Assembly: GCA_037178855.1 (NCBI GenBank)
Contig: JASJZC010000007.1
Coordinates: forward strand, 11,160,001-11,224,000
DNA length: 64,000 bases
From: Oscheius sp. JU75
Taxonomy: Eukaryota; Nematoda; Chromadorea; Rhabditida; Rhabditidae
Direction: 5' to 3'
The translations under genes were made by a program, and so were the position numbers. The notes under the pieces are model-generated. The model ran no database searches. It was given only the letters and a program-made list of their open reading frames with translations, and was not told the DNA's origin. Positions 24,001 to 34,801 of this stretch are shown one piece after another (the first letter of the stretch is position 1; every line of letters begins with the position of its first letter).

Positions 24001-24450
24001 ATGTTCAAACTTGGTCTTTTGTTCTTAGTAGGGTCTTATACCATCCTCGCGAAAAATTCAGGTAACAATTGTGGTTTGCTCAGGGGATATCGAGCAATGT
24101 CGATTTAACACTGCTCTGAGGCAAATTCAAGCCATCCACCTTCCAAGCTTTGGAAGGTAGGACTATTCCTAAAATTGAAAAAGTAATACAAAGGATGACT
24201 TCTTTGGCGGCGATTCAAGGATATCATGCTCTTCGGGCGTGGATTGGCTCAGATCAACATTACTAGTCAGCTCATTCCTGGAGCCGTATCTTTCCATCGA
24301 GCACTCTTGCACTGACGATCCCTTGGAGATGATACTTTTCTAGACACTTTCCAGACCTTCAAGATGCAACTAAGTGATTGCTCCCATTCTAGGAAGTTTT
24401 GTAAGTACACAGACATCACCCCTCCGTACGAGCCAAAGTATCTGGAATAA
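24001..24450 (+). pseudogene. Transthyretin-like copy C, frameshifted
   Basis: A signal-peptide-like start at 24001 (MFKLGLLFLVGSYTILA) is followed, one frame away, by VTIVVCSGDIEQCRF, which corresponds to the VDIEYICSEDNNKF strand of copy D. After an intron-like gap (GTAGG..AAAG) comes DDFFGGDSRISCSSG then FLEPYLSIEHSC, the family signature. A second frame change is then needed to reach DDTFLDTFQTFKMQLSDCSH and KFCKYTDITPPYEPKYLE with TAA at 24448-24450. At least two apparent frameshifts make this a likely pseudogene of recent origin, since its residues still align well. Assembly indels are an alternative cause. Confidence 0.55.
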
Positions 24451-24789
24451 TTTCAAAGATCGTGTGAAAGAAAAGATAAAGTTTGATCCATAAACAACGC
24501 TAGAGCGAGCTCAATTGCATGCGGGTACAACCAAAGGGGCCAAGTCGAGTAGGCTTACGTTCTAAGCTGGACAGGTGCCAGATCTGACTCTGAGAACGCC
24601 TTATCTTCATAGCTTGGGACCCTTCAATTAACGCTGGTGCCCCATGCCACTGCGGCAGCTTGCTTCAATCGTGTGAAATAAATCTAAGCAATAAATCCAT
24701 GCCCGGTCATAGTTGCATCACGTTACAAACGTGCTGATAGCGGTGGCATGGGAGTGACTAGTGAAAGTGACACTCAGTTTCCGACAGCC

Positions 24790-25299
24790 ATGAAGATCAG
24801 CTGCTTTTATTCACTTCTTCTTCAGTTTACAGTAGTTCTAGCAACAAGATTTATAGTTGATATTGAATATATCTGCTCCGAGGATAACAATAAGTTCCAG
24901 GCGAAGACCACTTTGTGGGAGGTAGCAAAAATTACTTTCTGTGTATTCAAAACTTTTCAGGACGATGGCCTCATAATATTCTACGATCTAATCGGCTATG
25001 GAGCTTCCTACGTGCATGGCAGTCGACCGCAAGTACGGGTAGAAGGCTACGATCCCTTTGACCTCTTCGGTTTCTATTTTGAGCCCTTCCTTGAAATTGA
25101 ACACGATTGTGGTGGCAGCGATTATGAGGTCTGTGAGAAGTGGTCTAGCACATAATATTTTCAGTTTTTGAGCTATTACTACCTCGAGCCGTGCACCAAC
25201 TTCTCCGAAGAGTGCGTCTACAACGTGAAAATAGACTTATCAAAACTGAAAAGAAGGAAACGAGTGCCTTATCTCGAGCGATATAAATTTCAAAAATAA
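24790..25299 (+). CDS. Secreted transthyretin-like protein, copy D (intact)
   Basis: Three exons (24790-24921, 24961-25128, 25165-25299) join in phase 0 for 144 residues. Signal peptide MKISCFYSLLLQFTVVLA is followed by RFIVDIEYICSEDNNKFQ, LWE at the first exon edge, then FGFYFEPFLEIEHDCGG, the TTR-like EPxLxIxHDC signature. The last exon reads YYYLEPCTNFSEECVYNVKI and ends basic (KLKRRKRVPYLERYKFQK). Exon edges fall at the same points as in copy B, showing common descent. AATAAA overlaps the stop codon (25295-25300), and the LRRC9-like gene starts only 80 nt further on. An alternative upstream methionine at 24748 would place extra polar residues before the signal peptide, so 24790 is preferred. 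Confidence 0.8.
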
Positions 25300-25331
25300 A
25301 CATTTAAATATATTCTCCTCTGTTAATTCAT

Positions 25332-25353
25332 CCGGAAGTCATAAAACTTCCGG
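25332..25353. promoter_or_regulatory. Inverted pair of ETS-type motifs between two genes
   Basis: CCGGAAGT and ACTTCCGG form a perfect 8-bp inverted repeat with a 6-nt spacer. Both arms contain the GGAA core of ETS-family sites, and the minus-strand arm reads ACCGGAAGT, the full GABP-like consensus. It sits 27 nt before the start of the LRRC9-like gene, in an 80-nt gap, so a promoter role is plausible. A transcribed stem-loop between genes of an operon is the alternative. Confidence 0.45.
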
Positions 25354-25379
25354 TCCCATGAGCTTAGTTTCCTCTTTCT

Positions 25380-28300
25380 ATGCTCCAAGCTGTCAGCCAT
25401 GTGGCCAATTCTTTGGGTCACCTTAAAACAAAATACGTCAAATACTTGGAGACGCTATGTGCTGCTAATGGAATCGACATTCAACAGCTAAAAGTAAGAA
25501 GCTCTTATTGGGGTCTAATGCTTTCAGAACTCCGGATCTCAATATGACGCTCTTGAAATCTTTTTTGGCGGATTCCCAGTGCTTGTCGGCCTAAAGTACT
25601 TTCAAGCTCTGAAGGTTCTAAAAATCTTTGGACAGAACGTCAGCAGTTTGAAGCCCCTAACTGAGGTGGCAAGCACGTTGGAAGAGTTATGGATCTGCGA
25701 GGGACAGTTGAAGGGTACAGAGAGCTCTAAACCTTTTCGAAGTTGTTCAGATCTAACTGGCGCTGAACAGTGCACAAGTTTGAAAAAGCTATTTCTTTAT
25801 GAGAATCAAATAACGTGTGCGAAACAGCTGTCATTGTTAAATAGCCTGGAGATTCTTCATCTAGAAGATAATGCCCTACAAGACTTGCTTTTTCTGGAAA
25901 CTCTGAACAATTTATTCTATGTAAATATTGCTTCCAATAACTTGTCTGAACGAGGTAGCCCTCTTTTAATGGCTTTACATAGATTTAGAACTTTCAACGA
26001 TATCCACATGGCCACCAAAACTGCAAACGTTGTATCTTTCAAATAATGGTTTCAGCAGCCTCAAGGTAGCTTGACAACCTAATTATAAATACATTTTTAG
26101 AGCATTTTCACATGCTGCACTGCCTCATCCATTCGTTATCTTCACATTTGTTCGGCTAGCTTACCTCTAAGTAATACCGAAAGTGAAGAGAAGGTTGTAG
26201 CCTGGCTAACATTTCATTTCCGCTTTTTGGAAAACCTTGATGGCGACTTTTTTGGTAACATTGATGCGGTAGGTTGGTTGACAGCCTGTAATCGGGAATT
26301 TAGCCAAATATGGAAATTTTGATTGCCGAAAAACTGGATGATGTTGCTTTAATGGAGGAGAAACTCATTCTGGAAAAGAAGTTTCTAGAAAAATCGGCAT
26401 TAAGAGTCCAAGGAAAGCTCACTAAACTTTGTGAAGCACTGGAGAAGCTGAAGGAAACACTGTCGACCAAAGATGGTTAGTCAAACTGGGACAATTTGAT
26501 CATTTTTGTTCAGCAAAAAGAGAAATCGTGAAACGTGTTCTTGAGGTAGCTCTTTCCAATATCCAAGATATTAAGCCTACCAAAAGTGTGTTTTGCATAT
26601 TATACAAACGCTTTGCTAGAAAAATGTCGCCGAACCTTGTTATTCCTTCACAAGCTGGAAGTTTACAATATTAATTTGCGATTAGAATCGGCTGGAACAA
26701 GTACCTTGATGTCTGCAAGTGAAGCAGAAACAGTCCTTCTGATGCACTTTCTCAATTTCAACTGTTCAATGAAGCATAACTACTCGGTAAGAAATAGAAA
26801 AACAACTAACAAAGTCTAGGTTTCCATTAAACAATGCTTTATGATCAGATCCATATCGAAAGTCGATCAAGACAGGTTGTGTATGATTGAAAAAGAGGAT
26901 GGGGTGAAGGTATGGAACGAGCGGGAACTGCTTCTACTTTTGGATCACTATAACCGACCAACTTGCGGATCAGTGAGAATAATCAAAGACGTAGAACTTT
27001 TGAGGAAAGAGGCTAAAGAAAAGGTAGACTTTTTGGTTTATAAAGTGTTGTGTCTTTCGTGAGGACACAATCTGTATATTCTAGAAAGAGAGAGCGTGGT
27101 TTCTATATATTTATTCAGGCTAGGATATTAGAAAGAACGGGGTAAAGGAGACAAAAGAAAACAAGACAAACATCCCCAACAATAGGGAAGCGAACGAGGG
27201 TCCGCGCGAGGTACGGTAGTACTCGTGGCGGGGCCCACTCGTTAGCGCGCATTCAAATTGAGCCAGACTCAACATTCCTCCCCTTTTACAAGACGGGCTT
27301 GTGGTCTAGACAACTTTCCGGTCACCACCGTACCAGTGTGCAGGGATGCTGAGCTGCTAGCGTCCGAATACGTTAGTCTTACGCCGCCGCAGAGCCATTT
27401 CCCTTTCAAGGGTGCACATCGTTGTGGTTTTGGACCGGGGCACTAAGTGAGAGGACTGAGCAAAATGAAATACGCGAGAGGGAGTGAAGAACATAGAGTT
27501 AGAGAAAGAACCAGGGGAAAATAAGCTTAACAACCGAGAAACAAGCAACGACGATCAAGCAGGGAACCTGACTGGTGGCTGACCACGGCGCGAAGATCTT
27601 CTCGGCTGGGCAGCAGGCTGATCTTGACGTTGAACTTGGTGTGGTGGAACATGAGCTGGTTGTTGGACATCTTGACCCGGAGCGGGGCCATCCGGAACTG
27701 GTTCTTCTCGAGGTACGGGCAGCAAGAGAGGGGGTTCTTGGACAGGCGGAACTGGTACAGGAATCTCGAAAGTGTCACACATCTCGACGAGAAATTCGTC
27801 ATCTGGGGCCAGAGAGCGAAGGCGCATCTGGTTTGCGTGAAGATGACAAGAATGACCATCCACTTCGACACGGTAGTTGACACGACCAAGAACTTCCGAA
27901 ACGACTCCTGTAACCCACGAAACATTATTTGAGGCATACCTTTTAACCCATACAGGGTCTCCGAGTCCGAAAGAACGCTGCCGGGCACCAGTCCGACCAT
28001 CGAACTGAGCCTTCATCCTAGAGTTCTTCTCCGAATCGACGACAGGCGTCGTGGGCGCGAGCAGCGACAGAGTAGACCTCATCTTACGACCCAAGTACAC
28101 TTCCGAGGGGCTCAGATTACCTAAATTTCCACAAGGGGTGGAACGATAAGCTTGAAGGAAACGATTAACGAGAGCCAAAGACACTCTCTCCTCCCCTGGA
28201 GCTTTTGGAGTCCGCGTTTGAGAGAGTCTACGAACCTCTCCGCCCTACCATTTGACTGAGGATGGTAGGGGGCCGTTCTTATGTGCTCGATTCCGTTTCT

Positions 28301-31300
28301 GTCGCACATCTCCTTGAATTCTGCCGAGCAGAATTGGGTCCCGTTATCCGAGACGATCTTCTCCGGAATACCGTTCCTTGAGAATATTTCTTGTAGGAGA
28401 CGAACGGTGGCGACAGCCGTGATGGATTTGGTCAGAAGAACTTCTGGCCAGCTTGAGAGCGAGTCAACGACTACTAACAAGTATAATCCATCGATGGGAC
28501 CTGCATAGTCTATGTGAATTCTTTCATAGACACGATTTGGCTTCGGCCAAGGCTGAAGTGGAACCTTCCTTGCTGTTTTGGCCGCACGTTGACAGGGAAT
28601 GCATCGGTTGACAAAATTTTCGATCTGCTGATCGATCCCTGGCCAAAAACAAACTCCTCGAGCTAGTTGTTTGGTGCGCACGATTCCAGCGTGTCCCCTG
28701 TGGAGTTCCTTCAGCACTTGTGAACGATAGATTCCGGGAATCGTGATTCTGTCTCCGACCATGAGACACTCGTTCACAACCGACAGTTCCGACTGTCGAT
28801 CGAAGTAAGGCAAGAGTTGAGAGTCCAGATTCTTGCGAAGAGGTGGCCAGTTACCTTCTTGAACGTAGCGAATAACCTTGGACAGGACCGGGTCCTTCCG
28901 TGTGGCTGCCTGGATGTGTCGTGCCATTAGCGGAAGCTGTCGAATGGCGTCTTGGAGGCTGTATTGCACGTCGGCCTCTATCTTGGCAATGACACAATCT
29001 TCTTGCTCCGAATCCACCCGTTCCAAAAGACGGGAAAGAGCATCAGCTTGGGCAAAATCGTCCGTTTTCACGTAATCGATTTTGTAGTCGTACCCAAGGA
29101 GTATTGTGCCCCAACGGCTCAAACGATTTGCCTGATGAGTGGGCAGACCTTTAGCACCTCCGTAGATTGCGAGCAGCGGCTTATGATCGGTGCGCAATGT
29201 GAAATGTCTTCCGAAGACATATTTGTGGAACTTCCGAACAGCCATAACCAGTCCCAGTGCTTCCTTTTCTATCTGGCTGTAGTTCCGTTCTGCCGCTGTA
29301 AGCGCGTAGCTGAAGTGATGAACTGGGCGTTCCTGTCCGTCCTTGAACTTGTGAAGAAGAACACCGCCGATTCCATACTGACAAGCGTCAGCTGAGACGA
29401 TGATGGGTAGAGCAGGATTGTAATGACACAAGACGAGATCCGACGACAAAGCCCTGAGTAAATTGTCGAACGCTGCTTGATGCAGACTCGTCCAGTCGAA
29501 AACGGCATCCTTGTGTGTTAGCTCATCCAGTGGTCCACGAAGTGCCTTGACGTTTGGAATGAACGATCCGTAGTAGCTGACGAGTCCCAGAAAAGAACGT
29601 AGTTGGTTGACATCTGTAGGCGCCTTCATCTTCACAATCGCAGAAATCTTGGAGGGGTCGGGCCGTCTTCCATCCTTGTCGATAATGAATCCCAGGAACT
29701 GGATCCGTTTCTGGTTCAGGGAACACTTCTCTATCTGCAGCTTGAAGCCGTACTGTTCGATCCTGTCGAACAAAGCTAGCAGATTTCGATCGTGCTCTTG
29801 CTGTGTATCTCCCTTGACCAGAAGATCATCGAGACACGACTCCGCTTAGACCAGTGCACATCTTTGTCATGATTGACTGGAATATCGCTGGAGCTGTCTT
29901 GATTCCGAAAGCCAATCTTCTGTACCGGAAGAGACCCTTATGCGTGTTGATGACGGCAAGCGATTTCGAGCGGTCATCCAGCTCTACTTGCAGATAAGCA
30001 TCCGATAGATCTAGCTGCGAGAAAACTGTACCTTTGTTGAGTGAAGCAAAGATGTCTTCTGGCGTAGGTAGTGGGAAATCGAAATCTTCAAGAGCTTTGT
30101 TGTGACCGGTGCTGAAGTCGGCACAAACTCTGAGCTTCCCCGTACCCTTCTTCTTGATTACAACCACTGGCGCAGCCCACTGACTGTGTTTGAGAGGCTC
30201 GATCACTTCCAGATCCTGGAGGCGTTGAAGCTCCTTTTCTACTGCCTCTCGCGCAGTGTAAGGAACCGGACGAGGCAGGCAGTACTTCGGTCTCACGTTG
30301 TCCTCCAATCGCAGTTCAGCCTTTTCCATCGTACACTTTCCAAGCCCAGCTTGGAAGACCTCTGGATACCTTTCCAGAAGAATTGTCTGAATAGGACGCT
30401 GGTCATCCATGACCTCCTTCACGTAGCTGAACTGATCGAGCCCTTCCTTTATGATCGGGATTCGTTCCATCCACTCCAATCCGAGTAGATTCTCTTCTTC
30501 TACGACGTAGATATCACCCGACCCTGATTGCCCTAGGACCTTGAACTCGCTGAAGAACATTCCATGACACTTCAGTGGTGTCCCACTTGCTGTGATGAGT
30601 GTTCTTTGTGGTGGAGACAATGTCGGTTCTCCCATCTGAGTCCAGTTCCTTCTACTGATGATGGTAACACATGCTCCGGAATCCGCCTGAAGCTGTAGAG
30701 TGTGACCATTGATTTCTACATCCGTGTAGCGAAGCGCTTCAGGGTGGCCTCCGTACCAACTCTGTTCACTGGAGATCGCTTCTTGTAGAACTTGCGAGAT
30801 TGTTCTAGACCCTGTCCAGAATTCCGGGAGTTCCGACTCCGGCAATCTCGTGCAAAGTGACCGACTTTGCCGCATTCGAAGCAGGTAACATCCTTGTTCT
30901 GCTTCTCGTTCCTCTGAGGCTTCTTCTTGTGATGATGAACCTTTGAAATCGACGCGTTGTTGGAGCTGGCGACCATCTGCTGGTCTTTCTTGTACGTCCG
31001 CAGTTTTGCAACCTCTTGGACGATGTCTTCCAGCTTGACATGGCTCGTCTCGGTCGATGACCGATCTGCAAAAGCCAAAAGATGCGGAAGGAAGATCTGG
31101 TCTTCCTTACCCGCCATTCCCATCAAGAACCGTAATACCATAAGACCTTCCAGGTCAATCCCATCCATGGAATCGTAGAATTTGGCTCGAATCCGATCTG
31201 CGTATTCGTGCTCCGTCTCGGTCGTTATTTTGTCCAATTGCTGGCGAAAGCAATGGTAACGACGCGTGAAGATCGACGCGGGCGCATCGAACATGTCGGA

Positions 31301-34300
31301 GAGGATCGCCACGACCTCATCGAACTTCTTGTCCTCGATCTTTGAGGGCTTAATATGGCTGACGAGCCGACGGTAGCATGCCTCGTCGAGCTTCTCCGTT
31401 AATAGTCTCACTTTTTCCGGATCTTCCAACGCGGATGCGTCTTTCTTGAAGATCGGTTCGTGCCGACTATACCACATCTTGAAAGTCCCTTGATCTTCGG
31501 GATCGAAGATGAATTGGGGAACTCGGCGTCCCAATTCCGCTAGAATAGTGGCTACAGACTTGACAGGCGACGGCGTTGACGGCGCGGCCTCCAAGGCTTT
31601 CCTCTGAAGCTCCATCTGCTCCTTCAGCAGCCGATTCTGCTCCAGAATCGCTTCCAATAGCGCCTTATCCGCCATTTTGTTAGGTGTTACTAGAATCTGA
31701 ACAACGCCGCGGTTTTGCCTTGACTGATTTCGGCTTGTTCAAACGTACCTGACAATCTCCTTGGTCGCACTTCCCACGTTGGGCTTCTTGCTCGAAAAGC
31801 GTCTCTCCTACCAGCTACTTGTAGCCGCACTTCTTCCTCAAAGTTGCTTCTCGCGGAGCTCGAAGACTGATCGCCAATTGTTGTGTCTTTCGTGAGGACA
31901 CAATCTGTATATTCTAGAAAGAGAGAGCGTGGTTTCTATATATTTATTCAGGCTAGGATATTAGAAAGAACGGGGTAAAGGAGACAAAAGAAAACAAGAC
32001 AAACATCCCCAACAATAGGGAAGCGAACGAGGGTCCGCGCGAGGTACGGTAGTACTCGTGGCGGGGCCCACTCGTTAGCGCGCATTCAAATTGAGCCAGA
32101 CTCAACATAAAGTATGTTCATTTTAGACAACAGTATTTTTTGAACCAGTCTTTTGCCGAAAACCAGCATTTTCCTCTATTCCTGCTGTGGAAACAAACGG
32201 TTCAAACTTAAATGCACCTAAAACACTATTTAGGTAATTCAGTGTTGGACAGAACCCCTCATGACGACATGGCTCTGTGGCAAGACCTTGTTTTGATAGC
32301 AGTAGCTATAATTGAAATACAGTATCCGAGTCATTTGTACATCGACCATCTTCGGTATTGAATATTACATTTCACACAGATCTAACAGATTTAGATTTCG
32401 CGAAAAGTTTGACGAAAGTTTTGATGGTCAGCTCAAAAAACTGAGGGAAATGAATATCAATGTGGAGATCAAAGACGAGAAAAGACGTGTATCTATCATG
32501 GATGCGACATTTCACGAACCTTCTCTCGAGAATATGACTGCGGATAAGGGCAGGTTACAATCTATCAACATTTAGAATAACCAAGATTTAAGTAAAACAG
32601 TAAAAGTGAAAGACATAATTTCGCCAAAATCCATACAAACAAGGTATTCTACTTCAGAAGGTTATGGGAAAGTTGTGACGGTCCGAAGTCCCGTCGAAGT
32701 ATGCCTAGCCTACGGACGAACTCCATTATACACTGATTTTGTCGAGTTCCAAGCCAAAATCAGTATTTTGGACTTGGGAGGACTCAAAATAACGACGCTT
32801 TCTGGTATAGAGTCATTCTGTAATCTGAAGTTTTTATCTGTCAAGGTATGGACTTATATCATGTTTAAATAGACTCCTTCAGGAAAACAAGCTATCTTCT
32901 CTGAAAAAACTGGAAACACTATCACACTTGGTGTTTTTGGATGCATCTCACAACAAAATCGCAAAACTGGATCACCTTCCCGAACAACTCATCGAAGTTA
33001 ACTTGAGCTCGAACAGACTGGGTAGTCTGGCGTTTTGCAACAGTTTACAGGTACAGTCTGAAATACTGTTGGTAGTTAATTTTAAGGGAGTCGAAAGGTT
33101 GAACGTGTCTTGTAACTACATTCGTAGTCTGCAAGGGATTGACAGTTGCCCCTCACTGTCTAATTTCACGGCCAGTACTAATCTCATAAAAGGTTTTGAA
33201 TCATTTTTTCGTCCAATCTCTTTCAGAACGGACCGAAATTGATTTCCTCATCCATTGTAGCAAACTTTGGTTTCTGGACCTGTCTGGAAATCCTCTAACA
33301 AATTCTGATGAAATCAGGACTAAAATCATTCACAGCCTACCTTCTCTACTAACATTTAACCGAAAAATTGTGAAGAAGGAGCATCAGGCAATAGTTTACC
33401 GATATGGAAGAGGATTAAGCGTTGAATTTGTTGGAAAAAAGTATAGCGTAACAAGTTTTCACAAGAGATGTCTTCAGCTATCCTGATTACTCTTCACGGG
33501 TTGACATGGCTTTTGTTGATCAACATCTGGAGATAATAGTTTTTGATTCGACATTTGCTGACAAGTAGAGCTAGTAAACATGTTTAACAGAGTTCAGGTT
33601 ATCACAACTTCGGACTCTTGATTTGTCGAAAAATCAGCTGCAAGAAGTCCGACAACTTTCAACGCTGCCAATGCTTGAAAGTCTAAATTTGAATGGCAAT
33701 TGCGTCCGTATTGTCTACAATGAAAATGAGGACAATAATGTTGAATCTGTGGGTCAAATTTGAAGATGTTTGTATCCATTTACAGCCTTTCCCATCATTG
33801 CGAAAATTGGATCTAAGCCAGAATGGATTAACTGTCCCGTTTCTCAGTCGACTTGGATTCAAGTACCTTCTGAACCTACAGGAACTTATACTTAAAGACA
33901 ATCAGATCAATTGGTATGTTTTAACTTTTTGCAATACCCTTTACAATAATCTTTAGCTTAAATCTTCAACTCTTTGATAGTCCGCTTTTGGAAACACTTG
34001 ATGTGAGCAACAACCTTCTAAAAACAGTCAAACGACACATCTTGCCTCATTTAAAATATCTGGACCTGAACTTTAACCGCTTAAAAGAAATAGATGGGCT
34101 AGCAGACCTCAAAGTGGAAAAACTCCTGCTGAACAGCAACAGGTTTGCCAAAAACAGTTCACATACTGATGCTTATCAGAATTTCTACCTGTGCAGCATT
34201 ACTCACTCTTAAAAGTTTATCAAACCTGATAGTTCTTGATTGTAGAGGAAATCCCGTTGTTGGGAGACGCGTATTCCAGGAATTTGTGAAAACTCAGGTT

Positions 34301-34801
34301 TGTTATGACTTGACAAAACACAAAAACCGTCTTGAGGTTCCACAGCTTGAAATACTCAACGATATGGAGTGCAAGAACATTCGCGGTTTGCCAGAAGTCA
34401 AATCAAGAGGTAGTGAGTTGGATCGCTCAAACTCCGGATTCTGTCAAGTATTCACTGACCAGCTCATAGTCCCGTACATTTTTGTTCTATTTTTCAAACC
34501 TTGAGTTCTAGCGAAAGCTGTTTCCAAAGAAGGTACTCTTTTGAACGAGGATGGGGTTCCGATACTGATATTATACTCAAGAAACCGGTTTGTTGAGTCC
34601 CCGTAACAGTCCAGTTACAACTTTTCAGAAAGCCAAAATGCCCATTTCGATGTCGTCAGCCAAATGTTACAAAGAGACTTCGGGCTTCAGATTTATCCTA
34701 ACTGGCACCAAATTGGAACCACACCAGAAGTTTTGATATTTATTGAGATCGGCAACAGACATTTGTATGAACAACCGGTGAGGGGTCAATTACAAGCGTG
34801 A
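25380..34801 (+). CDS. LRRC9-like leucine-rich-repeat protein, split by an LTR element in one intron
   Basis: The start at 25380 (MLQAVSHVANSLGHLKTKYV) leads to ETLCAANGIDIQQLK, then DALEIFFGGFPVLVGLKYFQ, the N-terminal block typical of LRRC9. LRR units follow (LEELWICEGQL, KKLFLYENQI, LEILHLEDNAL). A helical linker comes next (KSALRVQGKLTKLCEALEKL and VDQDRLCMIEKEDGVKVWNE). After the inserted element the gene resumes at about 32122 (TTVFFEPVFCRKPAF) and runs into a second LRR block (ISILDLGGLKITTLSGIESF, LWFLDLSGNPL, LETLDVSNNLL, LIVLDCRGNPVVG). The end is EVLIFIEIGNRHLYEQPV with TGA at 34799-34801. Exons are small, with 35-50-nt introns. Two LRR arrays with a charged linker match LRRC9. The biochemical role is unknown; in vertebrates the gene is linked to ciliated tissue. 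The host intron holding the element reads GTAGAC..TTTTAG and would be 35 nt long without it. Confidence 0.65.
27046..27274 (-). repeat. LTR (3' LTR of the element)
   Basis: 229 bp, starting TGTTGTGTCTTTCGTGAGG and ending CAGACTCAACA as written on the plus strand. It carries TATATATTTATT-type AT-rich signals and a GC-rich part near the inner side. It appears identical to the other LTR. Confidence 0.95.
27555..30875 (-). mobile_element. pol region of the LTR element (protease, RT, RNase H, integrase)
   Basis: In order: an aspartic protease motif LQADSGACVTIISRRNW near 30690; reverse transcriptase blocks AAPVVVIKKKGTGKLRVCAD and LDLSDAYLQVELD between about 30.2 and 29.9 kb; RNase H with SADACQYGIGGVLLH and LRTDHKPLLAIYG at 29.4-29.1 kb; integrase with an HHCC-type zinc part (HRGHAGIVRTK..CIPCQRA) and core VVVDSLSSWPEV, SDNGTQF, NGRAERFVDSLK at 28.7-28.2 kb; and a C-terminal DNA-binding tail rich in Pro and Arg. 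The region is broken, about two interruptions in all. Confidence 0.88.
30716..31675 (-). mobile_element. gag region of the LTR element
   Basis: About 320 residues starting MADKALLEAILEQNRLLKEQ, with a capsid-like helical region (WYSRHEPIFKKDASALEDP..) and a CCHC zinc knuckle CFECGKVGHFARDC near 30880. Its 3' end overlaps the start of the pol region in another frame, compatible with the ribosomal frameshifting that Ty3/gypsy elements are known to use. Part of a fossil element. Confidence 0.85.
31879..32107 (-). repeat. LTR (5' LTR of the element)
   Basis: A 229-bp copy matching the other LTR base for base by eye. It is followed by the duplicated target TAAAG at 32108-32112 and bordered inside by the primer-binding-site candidate. 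Confidence 0.95.

Larger units (their letters stand above)
27046..32107 (-). mobile_element. Ty3/gypsy LTR retrotransposon
   Basis: A 5,062-bp element reads on the minus strand, bounded by two 229-bp LTRs that start TG and end CA. A 5-bp target-site duplication TAAAG flanks it (27041-27045 and 32108-32112). On the minus strand the order is LTR, a primer-binding-site candidate starting TGGCGATCAGTC at about 31876 (compatible with a tRNA-Ser-like primer, inferred), gag, then pol with protease, reverse transcriptase, RNase H and integrase, a purine-rich tract at about 27275-27287, and LTR. Protease-RT-RNaseH-integrase order defines the Metaviridae (Ty3/gypsy) type. The LTRs look identical by eye, so insertion was recent. 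The internal coding part appears lightly broken, about two interruptions, and the copy is treated as a fossil. It lies antisense within an intron of the LRRC9-like gene. Confidence 0.93.

Noticed and set aside
27575-27932. Plus-strand frames near the left LTR
   Set aside because: Antisense shadows of the integrase C-terminal region.
30102-30488. Plus-strand frames across the retrotransposon
   Set aside because: Shadows of the minus-strand pol region.
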